Shown here: positions 40,779 through 49,773 of the stretch, one piece after another
How the letters are laid out: each line of letters opens with the position of its first letter
Position numbering within the stretch: the first letter of the stretch is position 1
Source of the DNA: Streptomyces sp. HB132
Lineage (GTDB): Bacteria > Actinomycetota > Actinomycetes > Streptomycetales > Streptomycetaceae
DNA length: 64,000 nucleotides
Assembly: GCF_016909575.1 (NCBI RefSeq)
Contig: NZ_JAFBGA010000002.1
Location: 682,001-746,000 of the forward strand
Direction: 5' to 3'
Notes under the pieces: model-generated
Told to the model about the DNA's origin: nothing
Seen by the model: only the letters and a program-made list of their open reading frames with translations
Databases searched by the model: none
Position numbers and translations under genes: made by a program

Positions 40779-42164
40779 TCAGTGCGGCGGTGCGGGTTCG
40801 ATGTTCTGGTTTGCGTGGAAGAGGTTGTGCGGGTCGTAGGTCCGCTTGGCCTCCGCGAGCCGGTCGTAGTGCCCCCGGTAGGTCGCCCGGACTCGGTCCT
40901 GGGACTCGTCGGTGCCGATGAAGTTCACGTATCCGCCGCCCATGGAGTGCGGGTGCAGCGCCTCCCAGTAAGTGACCGCCCACTCCCGCAGCGCCGCCGC
41001 GTTGGCAGGGTCGGGGTCGATGCCGGCGATGACCCCGGACCAGACGGCGTCGCGGTAGGCCCAGGCGGTGTCGTCGGGCCCGACCCGGGAGGCGGCGCCG
41101 TCGACCGGATACATGTGCATGGTCGACAGGCCGGTGGGCAGCTTCTCGGCGAAGGCGGCGTGCACGTCGGCGGCGTCGTCCGTGATCCGGTCGAAGAAGT
41201 CCCCGCGCCAGTACCACTGGAGTCCGGCCGGCATCAGCCCGTCGAACATGCTCTGCAGGGCCGGGTAGGGCATGGGCGTCGTGAAGTGGAAGGCGGGCGG
41301 ACCCGGTTCGTCGACCACGGCGAGGGTCTCACCCAGGGATTCCGGGTCCGCGGTCGAGGACCAGATGACACCGCACATCTTCCGCCCGTGGATCTCCTCG
41401 GGGAAGGGCGGGCCGGGCGGGACGGTCAGCGAGGCGAAGAAGCCGTACAGGTCGTCCGGGGCCTGCGGCAGGAAGTCGCGGTACCAGCGCATGACGTCGT
41501 GGAAGAGTTCCAGGGGCCACAGGGTGATCCCGACCCCCACCGTGTCCACGGGATGCAGCTCGAAGTCGAACGACGTGACGATGCCGAAGTTCCCGCCGCC
41601 GCCGCGCAGCGCCCAGAACAGATCGGCGTGCTCACTCGGGTTGGTGGAGACGAAGCTGCCGTCGGCCAGGACCACGTCCGCGGAGACCAGATTGTCCACC
41701 GACAGGCCGTACTTGCGGGTGAGATAACCGTGCCCGCCACCGAGGGTGAGACCGCCGATGCCGGTCGTGGACATGATGCCCGCCGGGGTGGCGAGGCCGA
41801 ACGCGTGCGTGGCGTGGTCGAAGTCCCCCAGAGTCGCCCCGCCGTCCGCCTGGGCGGTCTGCGTGGCGGGGTCGACCCGCACGCCGTTCATGGGGGACAG
41901 GTCGAGCGTGACGGCGCCGTCGGAGAGGCCGAGACCCGGACCGCTGTGCCCGCCGCCCAGGACGGCCACGTCCAGGCCGTGCTCGCGGACGAAGTCGACG
42001 GCAGCCATGACGTCCGCCGTGTCGCGGCACTTGACCACCGCGGCCGGCTTCTTGTCGATCATGCCGTTGTAGACCGTACGGGCCTGCCCGTACTCCTGGT
42101 CGTCCGGGCCGATGACCGGGCCGCGCAGAGCGGTCCTCATCGTCTCCAGCAGGGCGCCGTCCAT
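40779..42164 (-). CDS. FAD-binding oxidoreductase, BBE-type
   Basis: 461 residues. A PCMH-type FAD domain has VAVLGGGHSGPGLGL (His for covalent FAD) and GIGGLTLGGGHGYLTRKYG, where the second flavin-linking Cys of berberine-bridge enzymes is replaced by Gly. The C-terminal BBE segment is YDPHNLFHANQNI. Such enzymes oxidise sugars or secondary metabolites. It probably binds FAD through one bond only. Confidence 0.87.
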   Translation of the reverse strand: MDGALLETMRTALRGPVIGPDDQEYGQARTVYNGMIDKKPAAVVKCRDTADVMAAVDFVREHGLDVAVLGGGHSGPGLGLSDGAVTLDLSPMNGVRVDPATQTAQADGGATLGDFDHATHAFGLATPAGIMSTTGIGGLTLGGGHGYLTRKYGLSVDNLVSADVVLADGSFVSTNPSEHADLFWALRGGGGNFGIVTSFDFELHPVDTVGVGITLWPLELFHDVMRWYRDFLPQAPDDLYGFFASLTVPPGPPFPEEIHGRKMCGVIWSSTADPESLGETLAVVDEPGPPAFHFTTPMPYPALQSMFDGLMPAGLQWYWRGDFFDRITDDAADVHAAFAEKLPTGLSTMHMYPVDGAASRVGPDDTAWAYRDAVWSGVIAGIDPDPANAAALREWAVTYWEALHPHSMGGGYVNFIGTDESQDRVRATYRGHYDRLAEAKRTYDPHNLFHANQNIEPAPPH

Positions 42165-42616
42165 GATCGTCTCCTAGCGCGCGTGCGCTCGGCCTCCCCT
42201 GGCACCATCGCAGCGGGTGGGCCGGCCGACACCGGCACCCCTGGGATGCCGCGCAGACGGGACCGAACACCGAAAGCCTTGTCCGTCCAGCGTCCCGCCG
42301 CTCCGGAGACCGCGCAATCGCGGAACGCGGGGGCCGCGCACCTGACCGGTCCGGGGCGCGAGGCCGAACGGGGTCACTCCTGTGGTGCGGCCGCGATGTC
42401 CTCCGCGGGGGACGTGGGCACCGGCTCCGAGGCGTTGTCGGGCGCGCCGACGAACCCGTGAGTACGACTCTGTGCCTGACAACTTCGTTGTGCGCCAACC
42501 GCGTTGGCGTATCGCGTCACTGCCGAAGGGGATGCCGTGAACGCCTGGGGGTGCGGGGTGGTGGCAAAAGTGGTCGGAGCACCGTCCTGAATGGGCTAGA
42601 GTTGCAATCACAACGA
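42165..42616. other. Intergenic region before initiator tRNA
   Basis: No gene recognised. It contains a dyad CGCCAAC-CGC-GTTGGCG (42493-42509) and a possible tRNA -10 box TAGAGT at about 42597. Confidence 0.45.
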
Positions 42617-42690
42617 CGCGGGGTGGAGCAGCTCGGTAGCTCGCTGGGCTCATAACCCAGAGGTCGCAGGTTCAAATCCTGTCCCCGCTA
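42617..42690 (+). tRNA. Initiator tRNA-Met (CAT)
   Basis: Cloverleaf with the initiator hallmarks: an unpaired first acceptor position (C1 opposite U), three G-C pairs closing the anticodon stem (GGG/CCC) and anticodon CAT. CCA is not encoded. Confidence 0.93.
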
Positions 42691-42698
42691 CTGAAAGA

Positions 42699-42734
42699 CA
42701 GAGGCCCGGATCCTTTTGAGGATCCGGGCCTCTG
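42699..42734 (+). terminator. Terminator of initiator tRNA
   Basis: Perfect 15-bp stem CAGAGGCCCGGATCC with loop TTTTGA, nine bases after the tRNA. Confidence 0.9.
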
Positions 42735-42982
42735 TCGTATGCCCGTCGCCGGGCCTGACCTCGACGTCACGTGGGGACCGGCGTTCGCTTCATGGGGTGG
42801 TCCGTCCAGGAGATCGCCGACGAGCCGGCACCGCGGGCCGCGCCCTCCGGCACCATGGAGACGCCGTTCCCCTCGCGTAGCCGCGCGGGTGTCAACGGCT
42901 GCCGCCACATGATCGCCCGGGTGCGGAACGGGTGCGGACGGGTCCGGACCACTGTGCGCAGGGCCGAAAAGGGGAGGGACCG

Positions 42983-43390
42983 ATGGCCGAGGAAGTGTGC
43001 GACGGCTTCGACCACACGGCGCACGAGCAGGAGGTCGCCGAGCGCTGGGGCCGGGAGGCGTACGCGCGGAGCGGCCGGTGGTGGGGCGGACTGAGCGAGG
43101 CGGAGCGCGTCCGCTTCCGGGGCGTGCACGACGCCATCGCCCGGGACTACGGGCGGGCCGTGGCCGCCGGCCTGGAGGCCGGCGGCGAGGAGGCGCAGGA
43201 CATCGCGCGGCGGCACTGCGCATGGCTGTCGGTGACCGTGGAGACCACCCGCGCGTATGTGACAGGCCACGGGGAGATGTACGTCGCCGATCCCCGCTTC
43301 CGCAGGAACTACGATCGCTACGGAGACGGAACCGCCGTCTTCGTACGGGATGCACTGACGATCTACGCGCAGCACCGGCTCTCCGACTGA
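42983..43390 (+). CDS. Free-standing TipAS antibiotic-recognition domain protein
   Basis: 135 residues matching the TipAS layout: AEERWGREAYARS-like start (VAERWGREAYARSGRWWGGLSEAER), AIARDYGRAVAAGL, and the C-terminal helices HCAWLSVTVETTRAYVTGHGEMYVADPRFRRNYDRYGDG. In TipA this domain binds thiopeptides behind a MerR HTH; here no HTH is attached. GGGGAGGG sits five bases before the ATG. Confidence 0.8.
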   Translation: MAEEVCDGFDHTAHEQEVAERWGREAYARSGRWWGGLSEAERVRFRGVHDAIARDYGRAVAAGLEAGGEEAQDIARRHCAWLSVTVETTRAYVTGHGEMYVADPRFRRNYDRYGDGTAVFVRDALTIYAQHRLSD

Positions 43391-43523
43391 CCTCCGGAGC
43401 GCGGGGCTACGACGCGCTCCTCCCTTTGGCCGATGACGAGTCGCCGCTCGGCGCGGCTCCGGCCAGCCTGGGTGGGGCGCGGTACCGTCCGCAGCCGTGG
43501 GTGGACCGGGCAGGAGTGCACAG

Positions 43524-44684
43524 GTGGGGAAGCGGGACGGCGGACGGCGGAGGAGCGCTGCCGGGAACGCCCGTTCCCGGCGTTTCGTGCGTGTGCTGCC
43601 CGCTCTGATGATCTGTGCCGGTGTGGTCTTCGACCTCGTGACGCCGCCGGAGGTCACGGCTGTTCCGTTCTTCGCCGCCGCCCCGCTGATCGCCGCGCCC
43701 TTCTTCTCGCCGGCCGGGACCGTCCGCGTCGGGGTGGTCGCGGTCCTCCTCGTCCTCGCCATCCGGATCTCGGACGGCGTGCTTGCCAAGGTCGTGCCGG
43801 TCACCGACCTGCTCACCCTGGTCACCGTCGCCGCGCTCTCCCTCGTCATCAACAGCGTCGTGCGCCGCGGGAACGAGCAACTGGCCTCGGCCAGGGTCAT
43901 CGCGGAGACGGCGATGCGCGCGGTGCTCCCGACCCCGGACGACCGGATCGGCGGTCTGCTGGTCGCGGCGCGGTACGAGGCGGCCCAGGCGGACGAGTTC
44001 GTCGGCGGCGACCTCTTCGCCGTCGCGGACACCCCCCACGGGGTGCGTCTGGTCGTCGGGGACGTACGGGGCAAGGGGCTGGACGCGGTGGGGGCGGTGG
44101 CGGTCGTCATCGGGGCGTTCCGGGAGGCCGCCGAGCAGGAGATGTCTCTGGAGGGAGTGGCCCAGCGGCTGGAACGTGCGCTGGCCCGTGAGGGGTCGCG
44201 CCGGGGCGGCTTCGACTCGATGGAGGGGTTCGTCACCGCTGTTCTCGCGGAGATCCCGGTCGGCTCGGACGTGCTGCGGGTCGTCAACCGAGGTCACCCC
44301 GAGCCGCTCGTGCTGCATGCGGACGGGGCGCTGGAGGTACTGGCGCCGACGGTGCCCGCCTTGCCGCTCGGGATGGGACTGGGCGCCCGGCCGGACCGCT
44401 CGGACGAGTGGACGCTGCCGGCCGGGGCGATGTTCCTGGCGTTCACCGACGGGCTCTCCGAGGCGCGGGACGCGAAGGGCGTCTTCTACGACCCGGCGGC
44501 CCGGCTGAGCGGCCGGCTCTTCCCGGGGCCCGAGGAACTGCTGTCCGCGCTGACCGACGACGTACGGCTGCACACAGGGGGCCGGTCGACGGACGACCTG
44601 GCGCTGCTCGCGATCGGCCGTCCCGCGCGGGGGCAGCAGGAGCGGCGGACGACAGTGAAGATCGTGCGACGGGACAGTGAATGA
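43524..44684 (+). CDS. Membrane PP2C/SpoIIE-type phosphatase
   Basis: 386 residues. Three to four membrane helices (VRVLPALMICAGVVFDL, VPFFAAAPLIAAPFF, VGVVAVLLVLAIRI, LLTLVTVAALSLVI) precede a cytoplasmic PP2C domain with DEFVGGDLFAVADT, VVGDVRGKG, NRGHPEPLVL and AFTDGLSEARD. It likely dephosphorylates an anti-sigma antagonist. GTG at 43524 has GGAG upstream; GTG at 43497 is possible. Confidence 0.85.
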   Translation: MGKRDGGRRRSAAGNARSRRFVRVLPALMICAGVVFDLVTPPEVTAVPFFAAAPLIAAPFFSPAGTVRVGVVAVLLVLAIRISDGVLAKVVPVTDLLTLVTVAALSLVINSVVRRGNEQLASARVIAETAMRAVLPTPDDRIGGLLVAARYEAAQADEFVGGDLFAVADTPHGVRLVVGDVRGKGLDAVGAVAVVIGAFREAAEQEMSLEGVAQRLERALAREGSRRGGFDSMEGFVTAVLAEIPVGSDVLRVVNRGHPEPLVLHADGALEVLAPTVPALPLGMGLGARPDRSDEWTLPAGAMFLAFTDGLSEARDAKGVFYDPAARLSGRLFPGPEELLSALTDDVRLHTGGRSTDDLALLAIGRPARGQQERRTTVKIVRRDSE

Positions 44685-44916
44685 CCCGTCGCGACCGTCG
44701 GTAGTCGAAGGACCCCGCTCCGCATAACATTTGACGTACCGTCAGAAACTGATGGCTGGCCAAGGGCTGCTCAAGTCGCCCGTTTGCGCCCGATTGAACC
44801 CTTAAAGTCCAGGCCAGGGCCATGAACGATCTGTCGGAACGGCTTGGATTCGGAGCCGGGTGTCTATTAACGTTCGATAACGCAGCGCGGTTGTACCTGT
44901 CGTCGCAAGAGACGGC

Positions 44917-45057
44917 ACCGTGCGCAGCGCCGAATTCCGCAAGGGAACCGGGGAACCACCTACATGGGGTGAATCGGACACCTGTGTCTCGCGAGAGGCG
45001 AAGGGGTCCGTAGGAGACCTTCCTGCTCCGAACCCGTCAGCTAACCCGGTAGGCGAG
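44917..45057 (+). ncRNA. ydaO-type cyclic di-AMP riboswitch
   Basis: The leader of the M23 gene contains the conserved blocks GGGAACCGGGGAACC, TGGGGTGAATCGG and CAGCTAACCCGGTAGGCG in order and spacing typical of ydaO/yuaA RNAs. In Streptomyces these precede cell-wall hydrolase genes and turn expression down at high c-di-AMP. The ribosome site begins just 3' of it. The preceding 230 bp hold the promoter, with an AT-rich TCTATTAACGTTCGATAACG at about 44861. Confidence 0.85.
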
Positions 45058-45081
45058 AAGGAAGGAAAGGAGAGCGCCCAC

Positions 45082-46122
45082 GTGGCGTCGAATCAGCCTG
45101 CCCCCGAGGCACCGTCATCCTTCAGGACCGACAGCTTCGGTGATGAGGGCAGGACTTGGGAGGAATGGAACCCCACCGAGGAGTCCATCCGCCCCGTACG
45201 CGGCCGGCACCGCGTAGCCAAGCAGCGCGGCCTCGCCCGTAGCTCCACCGTCCTCGGCGTCGGCGTCATCGCGGCCGTCGGCGCGGGTGGTATGGCCACC
45301 GCGCAGAGCAAGCCGCCGGTCTCCATCTCTCTCCCCGATTCCATCGCGGACAATCTTCCCGATGCCAAGTCCCTTCCCGGCGTGGGCGCGTTCATGTCCG
45401 GCGACTCCGGCTCGGACCACGAGACGGTCGCCGCGTCCTCCCCGCTCACCACCGCCGGGATCACCGCCGCCGAGGCGGAGCAGGGCAGCACCGACGCCGG
45501 CGAGGCGCTGCGCGCCCGCATCCTCCAGCAGGCCGAGCAGCAGCAGGCCGGAGCCGAGGCCGAGGCCAGGGCCGCGCAGGAGAAGGCGGCTGTCGAAGCG
45601 GCCGCGTCCCAGGCGGCCAAGAAGCAGAGCCAGGCCGAAGCCGATGCCGCCGCGGAGAAGAAGGCGGCGGAAGAGGCGGCGAAGAAGAAGGCCGAGGCCG
45701 AGCGTCTCGCCAAGCTCGCCGCCAGCTACGCCGTCCCGACCTCCTCCTACTACATCAGCTCGTCCTTCGGCCAGGCCGGTCCGATGTGGTCCTCCGGCCA
45801 CCACACCGGGCTGGACTTCGCGGCGCCGACCGGCACCCCGGTCAAGGCCGTCCACAGCGGCACGGTGAAGTCGGCCGGCTACTCCGGGTCGTACGGCTAC
45901 CGCACGGTCCTGGAACTCGACGACGGCACCGAGGTCTGGTACTGCCACCAGTCCTCGATGGACGTGAGCGCCGGTCAGAAGGTGACCACCGGCCAGACCA
46001 TCGGCCGCGTCGGCGCGACCGGCAACGTGACCGGTGCGCACCTGCACCTGGAGATCCACACCGCGGACGGCACGGGCATCGACCCCATGAGCTGGCTCCG
46101 CGGCAAGGGCCTCACCATCTGA
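45082..46122 (+). CDS. Secreted M23-family cell-wall peptidase
   Basis: 346 residues. A cytoplasmic-looking N-terminus (about 60) leads to a signal/membrane helix (STVLGVGVIAAVGAGGMATA), an Ala/Glu/Lys coiled coil (about 145-215) and a LytM domain with HHTGLDFAAPTG and GAHLHLEIH zinc motifs. It should cut peptidoglycan cross-bridges during growth, germination or resuscitation. GTG at 45082 follows AAGGAAAGGAGAG and the riboswitch. Confidence 0.9.
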   Translation: MASNQPAPEAPSSFRTDSFGDEGRTWEEWNPTEESIRPVRGRHRVAKQRGLARSSTVLGVGVIAAVGAGGMATAQSKPPVSISLPDSIADNLPDAKSLPGVGAFMSGDSGSDHETVAASSPLTTAGITAAEAEQGSTDAGEALRARILQQAEQQQAGAEAEARAAQEKAAVEAAASQAAKKQSQAEADAAAEKKAAEEAAKKKAEAERLAKLAASYAVPTSSYYISSSFGQAGPMWSSGHHTGLDFAAPTGTPVKAVHSGTVKSAGYSGSYGYRTVLELDDGTEVWYCHQSSMDVSAGQKVTTGQTIGRVGATGNVTGAHLHLEIHTADGTGIDPMSWLRGKGLTI

Positions 46123-46128
46123 GGCCCC

Positions 46129-46169
46129 GGGTCTTCCGTCCGCACCGGAGAGGTACGGGCGGAAGACCC
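46129..46169. terminator. Terminator after the M23 peptidase gene
   Basis: Stem GGGTCTTCCG/CGGAAGACCC extended by a few further pairs around a GC-rich loop, seven bases after the stop. A run of 13 C lies further on, at 46267-46279. Confidence 0.8.
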
Positions 46170-46350
46170 CGCTGCCGGTATTCGGCGCACCCGAACCCCG
46201 GCGGCCCTGACGCACGACCCCCCGACGCCAGGGCCGCCGGTCCGTCCGGGGCCGCGCACTCCCCGGCCCCCCCCCCCCCGCGGTGCCGGGCCCCGGGGTG
46301 GTCGGCACGAAACCGGAATAGTCGCCTCAGTGGACGGGTTGTCCCTGGGT

Positions 46351-47295
46351 ATGACATCTCTGCGCCCGCTCGGTTCCTCGAGCCTTCAGGTCTTCCCCCT
46401 CGCTCTCGGCGGCAACGTCTTCGGCTGGACGGCCGACGAGGACCGGACCTTCGCCGTCCTCGACGCGTACGTGGCGGCCGGCGGCAACTTCGTCGACACC
46501 GCCGACTCCTACTCCGCCTGGATCCCGGGCAACGAGGGCGGTGAGTCGGAGACCCTCATCGGTAAGTGGCTGGCGGCCCGCTCCCGCCGCGACGACGTCG
46601 TCATCGCCACCAAGGTCGGCGCCCACCCCGCGTACAAGGGGCTCTCGCCCACCACGATCAAGGAAGCGGCCGAGGCGTCGCTGCGCCGGCTCGGTACCGA
46701 CCACATCGACCTCTACTACACGCACTTCGACGACGAGAGCGTCCCCGTCGAGGAGATCGTGACCGCGCTGGACCAGCTGGTGAAGGCCGGCACCGTGCGG
46801 GAGGTCGCCGCCTCCAACATCAGCCCCGAGCGGCTCCAGGCATCTCTGGACTTCTCCGAGCGCGAGGGTCTGGCCCGCTACGTCGCACTGCAGCCGCACT
46901 ACAACCTCGTCTCGCGGGACACCTACGAGGGAGCGCTCCAGGACACGGCGGCCGGTGCCGGTCTCGCCGCCGTCCCGTACTTCGCCCTCGCCTCCGGCTT
47001 CCTCACCGGCAAGTACCGTCCGGGGACCCCGGTCGAGAGCGCGCGGGCCGAGGGCGCGGGCAAGCACCTGGAAACCGAGCGCGGCCGCGACGTGCTCACG
47101 GCGCTCGACAGGATCGCCCAGGAGCACGACGCCGAGATCGCCACGGTCGCCCTGGCCTGGCTGGCCTCCCGTCCGACCGTGACCGCCCCGATCGCCTCCG
47201 CGCGTACGGTCGAACAGCTCCCCGCACTGGTCGCGGTGGCCGACCTCCGCCTGACCGAGCAGGAGCTGGCCGAGCTGACCGAGGCGTCGGCCTGA
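46351..47295 (+). CDS. Aldo/keto reductase
   Basis: 314 residues forming a TIM barrel with the catalytic tetrad region: FVDTADSYSAW (Asp, Tyr), IATKVGAHP (Lys), LYYTHFDDE (His). The NADPH site is near the C-terminus (IASARTVEQL). It reduces carbonyls; substrate unknown. ATG at 46351 matches family starts (MTSLRPLGSSSLQVFPLALGG), though no good ribosome site is visible. Confidence 0.87.
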   Translation: MTSLRPLGSSSLQVFPLALGGNVFGWTADEDRTFAVLDAYVAAGGNFVDTADSYSAWIPGNEGGESETLIGKWLAARSRRDDVVIATKVGAHPAYKGLSPTTIKEAAEASLRRLGTDHIDLYYTHFDDESVPVEEIVTALDQLVKAGTVREVAASNISPERLQASLDFSEREGLARYVALQPHYNLVSRDTYEGALQDTAAGAGLAAVPYFALASGFLTGKYRPGTPVESARAEGAGKHLETERGRDVLTALDRIAQEHDAEIATVALAWLASRPTVTAPIASARTVEQLPALVAVADLRLTEQELAELTEASA

Positions 47296-47360
47296 CCGGG
47301 GCGTCCGCCTGACCGGGCAGGAGACGGCTCGCCTGACCGGGGGCGTCCGTCTGACGTGCT

Positions 47361-48812
47361 CTACGCGGACGGTGTCCGGTGCCCGCCGTCCTCCATGTAC
47401 GGGTTGTGGCCGCCGTAGTGCCGGTGCGGGGCGGGGAGATGCTGCTGAGGCGGGCCGCCGTGGGAGAACTGACGGGGGAACGGGGGCGGCGCGGGTGGCC
47501 GGGGGGCGCGCAGCCGGCCCGTCGCGTGGGCCGCGTACGTCAGGGCCGGGCCCGCGACGTCCCGGCGCTGCCAGAGGTGGTGCAGCAACTCCTGCTCGCG
47601 CAGGGCGAAGTCCGGGCCCGCACCGTCGTGCCGGGCCCTCCGGCGCAGCATGGCCAGGGACGTCGCGAACGACTCGTACTCCGCGACGGCCCGCGCCGCG
47701 GCCCGGCCCCGGGCGCGCTCCGGGTGACTGTTCCAGTGCCTGGCCATGTCGCGGGCCATGCCCCGCGCACGCATCGAGGCCAGCGCGAGAGGCTCGGCGG
47801 GTGTGAGCCAGCCGGCCGCCGCGTACACCGGGAGCTCCGTGGAGAGCGTGCGCAGTTCCCGCTGGCGCGACCAGATCGCCAGCCAGGTCACCAGCCCGAA
47901 GCACGGCACCATGAACGCGCCGTACACCGCGTAGAAGCCGTACGGCCCGAAGGACGACGAGCCGTTCCACAGGGCGTGCATGCCCATGGCGAGGACGAGC
48001 CCGAGCAGCGGCAGGACGACCCGGCGGATCCGGTGACGGGACCCGCCCAGCGCCGCGATGCCGAAGCCGATGCCGGAGAGCACCGTGAACAGGGGGTGCG
48101 CGAACGGCGACATCACCACGCGCACGAAGAACGTCCCCGCCGTCACGGAGGCGAGGCCCGTGGTCCCGAGATGCTGGTCCTCGCCGAAGGCATTGCCCAG
48201 GTAGAGGATGTTCTCGGTGAACGCGAAGCCCGTCGCGGTGAAGCCCGCGACCACGATGCCGTCGACCATTCCGCCGAACTGCCGTCTGCGGAAGAGGAAG
48301 ATCAGCAGGACCGCGACGGCCTTCGCGCTCTCCTCGACGACCGGGGCGACGAGGGTGGCCCCGAGGGTGTCGGCGCTCGCCGGATCCGCGGTGGCCGTGG
48401 CTATCCAGCGGGTCGCGAAGGAGTTGGCGAGGATCGCCACGAGCGCGGCCGCGCACGCACCCCAGGAGAAGGCGAAGAGCAGATTGCGCCAGGGGCCCGG
48501 CTCGACGCGGTCGAGCCAGCGGAACGCCGCCATCAGCAGCGGCACGGGCAGGACGGCCAGCCCCAGCCCCACCAGGAAGCCCTCGGTGCCCGTCTGCTGT
48601 CGCACCAGGGCCAGGATCACCAGACCGCAGAGTGCGAGCACCGTGATCACCGCACCGGCGCGGAACGCCTTGCTGCGCCAGACCATGCCGACGCGGCGGG
48701 GCCGGTAACGCCACTGACCCCGCTCCGGTACGGCGCCCAGGAACTCGTCGAGCCGTTGCTCCTCGAGAACCGGTACGGCCGGCTGCTGGTGCTGTACGGA
48801 CCCCTCGGACAT
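47361..48812 (-). CDS. PrsW-family intramembrane protease-like protein
   Basis: 483 residues with about eight membrane helices and the PrsW glutamate/histidine motifs: APVVEESAKA, TGFAFTENILYL, and MGMHALWNG. The last 150 residues are hydrophilic and end in a Pro/His-rich tail. In Bacillus PrsW starts degradation of an anti-sigma factor; the actinobacterial target is unknown. It faces the aldo/keto reductase gene convergently. Confidence 0.87.
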   Translation of the reverse strand: MSEGSVQHQQPAVPVLEEQRLDEFLGAVPERGQWRYRPRRVGMVWRSKAFRAGAVITVLALCGLVILALVRQQTGTEGFLVGLGLAVLPVPLLMAAFRWLDRVEPGPWRNLLFAFSWGACAAALVAILANSFATRWIATATADPASADTLGATLVAPVVEESAKAVAVLLIFLFRRRQFGGMVDGIVVAGFTATGFAFTENILYLGNAFGEDQHLGTTGLASVTAGTFFVRVVMSPFAHPLFTVLSGIGFGIAALGGSRHRIRRVVLPLLGLVLAMGMHALWNGSSSFGPYGFYAVYGAFMVPCFGLVTWLAIWSRQRELRTLSTELPVYAAAGWLTPAEPLALASMRARGMARDMARHWNSHPERARGRAAARAVAEYESFATSLAMLRRRARHDGAGPDFALREQELLHHLWQRRDVAGPALTYAAHATGRLRAPRPPAPPPFPRQFSHGGPPQQHLPAPHRHYGGHNPYMEDGGHRTPSA

Positions 48813-48882
48813 TCGACGACCCTAACGAGGACCACCGACACCTGGCCACGTCACGGCGCGCGGGAGGCCGGGTGTTGGCTGA

Positions 48883-49773
48883 TCAGCGACGGGTGAACAG
48901 CACGTCGTGCACGACATGTCCCTTGTCCAGGCCCTGGCCCTCGAAGCGGGTCAGGGGCCGGAAGGCGGGCCGGGGTGCGTAGCCGCCGTCCGCCCGGGTG
49001 TTCTCGAACAGGGGGTGTGCCGTCAGGACGTCCAGCATCTGCTCCGCGTACGGCTCCCAGTCCGTCGCGCAGTGGACGACCGCGCCCGGCTTCAACCGCC
49101 GCGCCACCAGGTCGAGGAACTCCGGCTGGATCAGCCGCCGCTTGTGATGCCGCTTCTTGGGCCACGGGTCGGGGAAGAAGACCCGGAGTCCGTCCAGCGC
49201 GTCCGGCTCCAGCATCTCGCGGAGCAGGATGATCGCGTCACCGTTGGCGACACGGACGTTGGACAGCCCCGCCCGCTCCGCGAGACCCAGCAGATTGCCC
49301 TGGCCGGGGGTGTGCACGTCGACGGCCAGGATTCCGGTGACCGGGTCGTCGGCCGCCATCTGCGCGGTCGCCTCGCCCATACCGAAGCCGATCTCCAGGA
49401 CCACCGGGAGGCCGTCGAACAGTGTGGGGAGATCGAGGACGCTGCGGCCGTCGATGTCCAGGCCCCACGTGGGCCACAGGCGCTGGAGGGCGTCCTCCTG
49501 CCCGGTGGTCACCCGGCTGCGGCGCGGCTGGAAGCTGCGGATCCGTCGCTCGTGGTGCGAGCCCGCCGGGTCGGCCGCCGGACCGCCGGGGAAGCGGGGC
49601 TCCTGGCGCAGTCTCCGCTGGCGCTCGAACGACGCTGCACGCCTCGCCTCCGCGTCCGCGTCCCCGTCCGGGGCCGTCTCCGGGGCGGTGGCGGGCGCGG
49701 TCTCCGGCGGGACGCCGGGCGTCTCGGGGGCGGGGCCGGGCGTCTCTGGGGTGGGGTTCACAGGTTCAGACAC
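48883..49773 (-). CDS. trmB: tRNA (guanine-N7-)-methyltransferase TrmB
   Basis: 296 residues. A disordered Pro/Glu/Thr-rich extension (about 45 residues) precedes the catalytic domain with VLEIGFGMGEATAQMA, GILAVDVHTPG and FFPDPWPKKRHHKRRL, the signature of TrmB. It makes m7G46 in tRNA. The GTG start overlaps the end of the upstream oxidase gene by eight bases. Confidence 0.93.
   Translation of the reverse strand: MSEPVNPTPETPGPAPETPGVPPETAPATAPETAPDGDADAEARRAASFERQRRLRQEPRFPGGPAADPAGSHHERRIRSFQPRRSRVTTGQEDALQRLWPTWGLDIDGRSVLDLPTLFDGLPVVLEIGFGMGEATAQMAADDPVTGILAVDVHTPGQGNLLGLAERAGLSNVRVANGDAIILLREMLEPDALDGLRVFFPDPWPKKRHHKRRLIQPEFLDLVARRLKPGAVVHCATDWEPYAEQMLDVLTAHPLFENTRADGGYAPRPAFRPLTRFEGQGLDKGHVVHDVLFTRR

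Noticed and set aside
42361..42470. Possible small minus-strand peptide ending DIAAAPQE
   Set aside because: The frame has good codons but no usable start codon or ribosome site.
46327..48849. 840-codon minus-strand frame covering the reductase and PrsW-like genes
   Set aside because: Overlaps two genes with clear family motifs and has no motif of its own.
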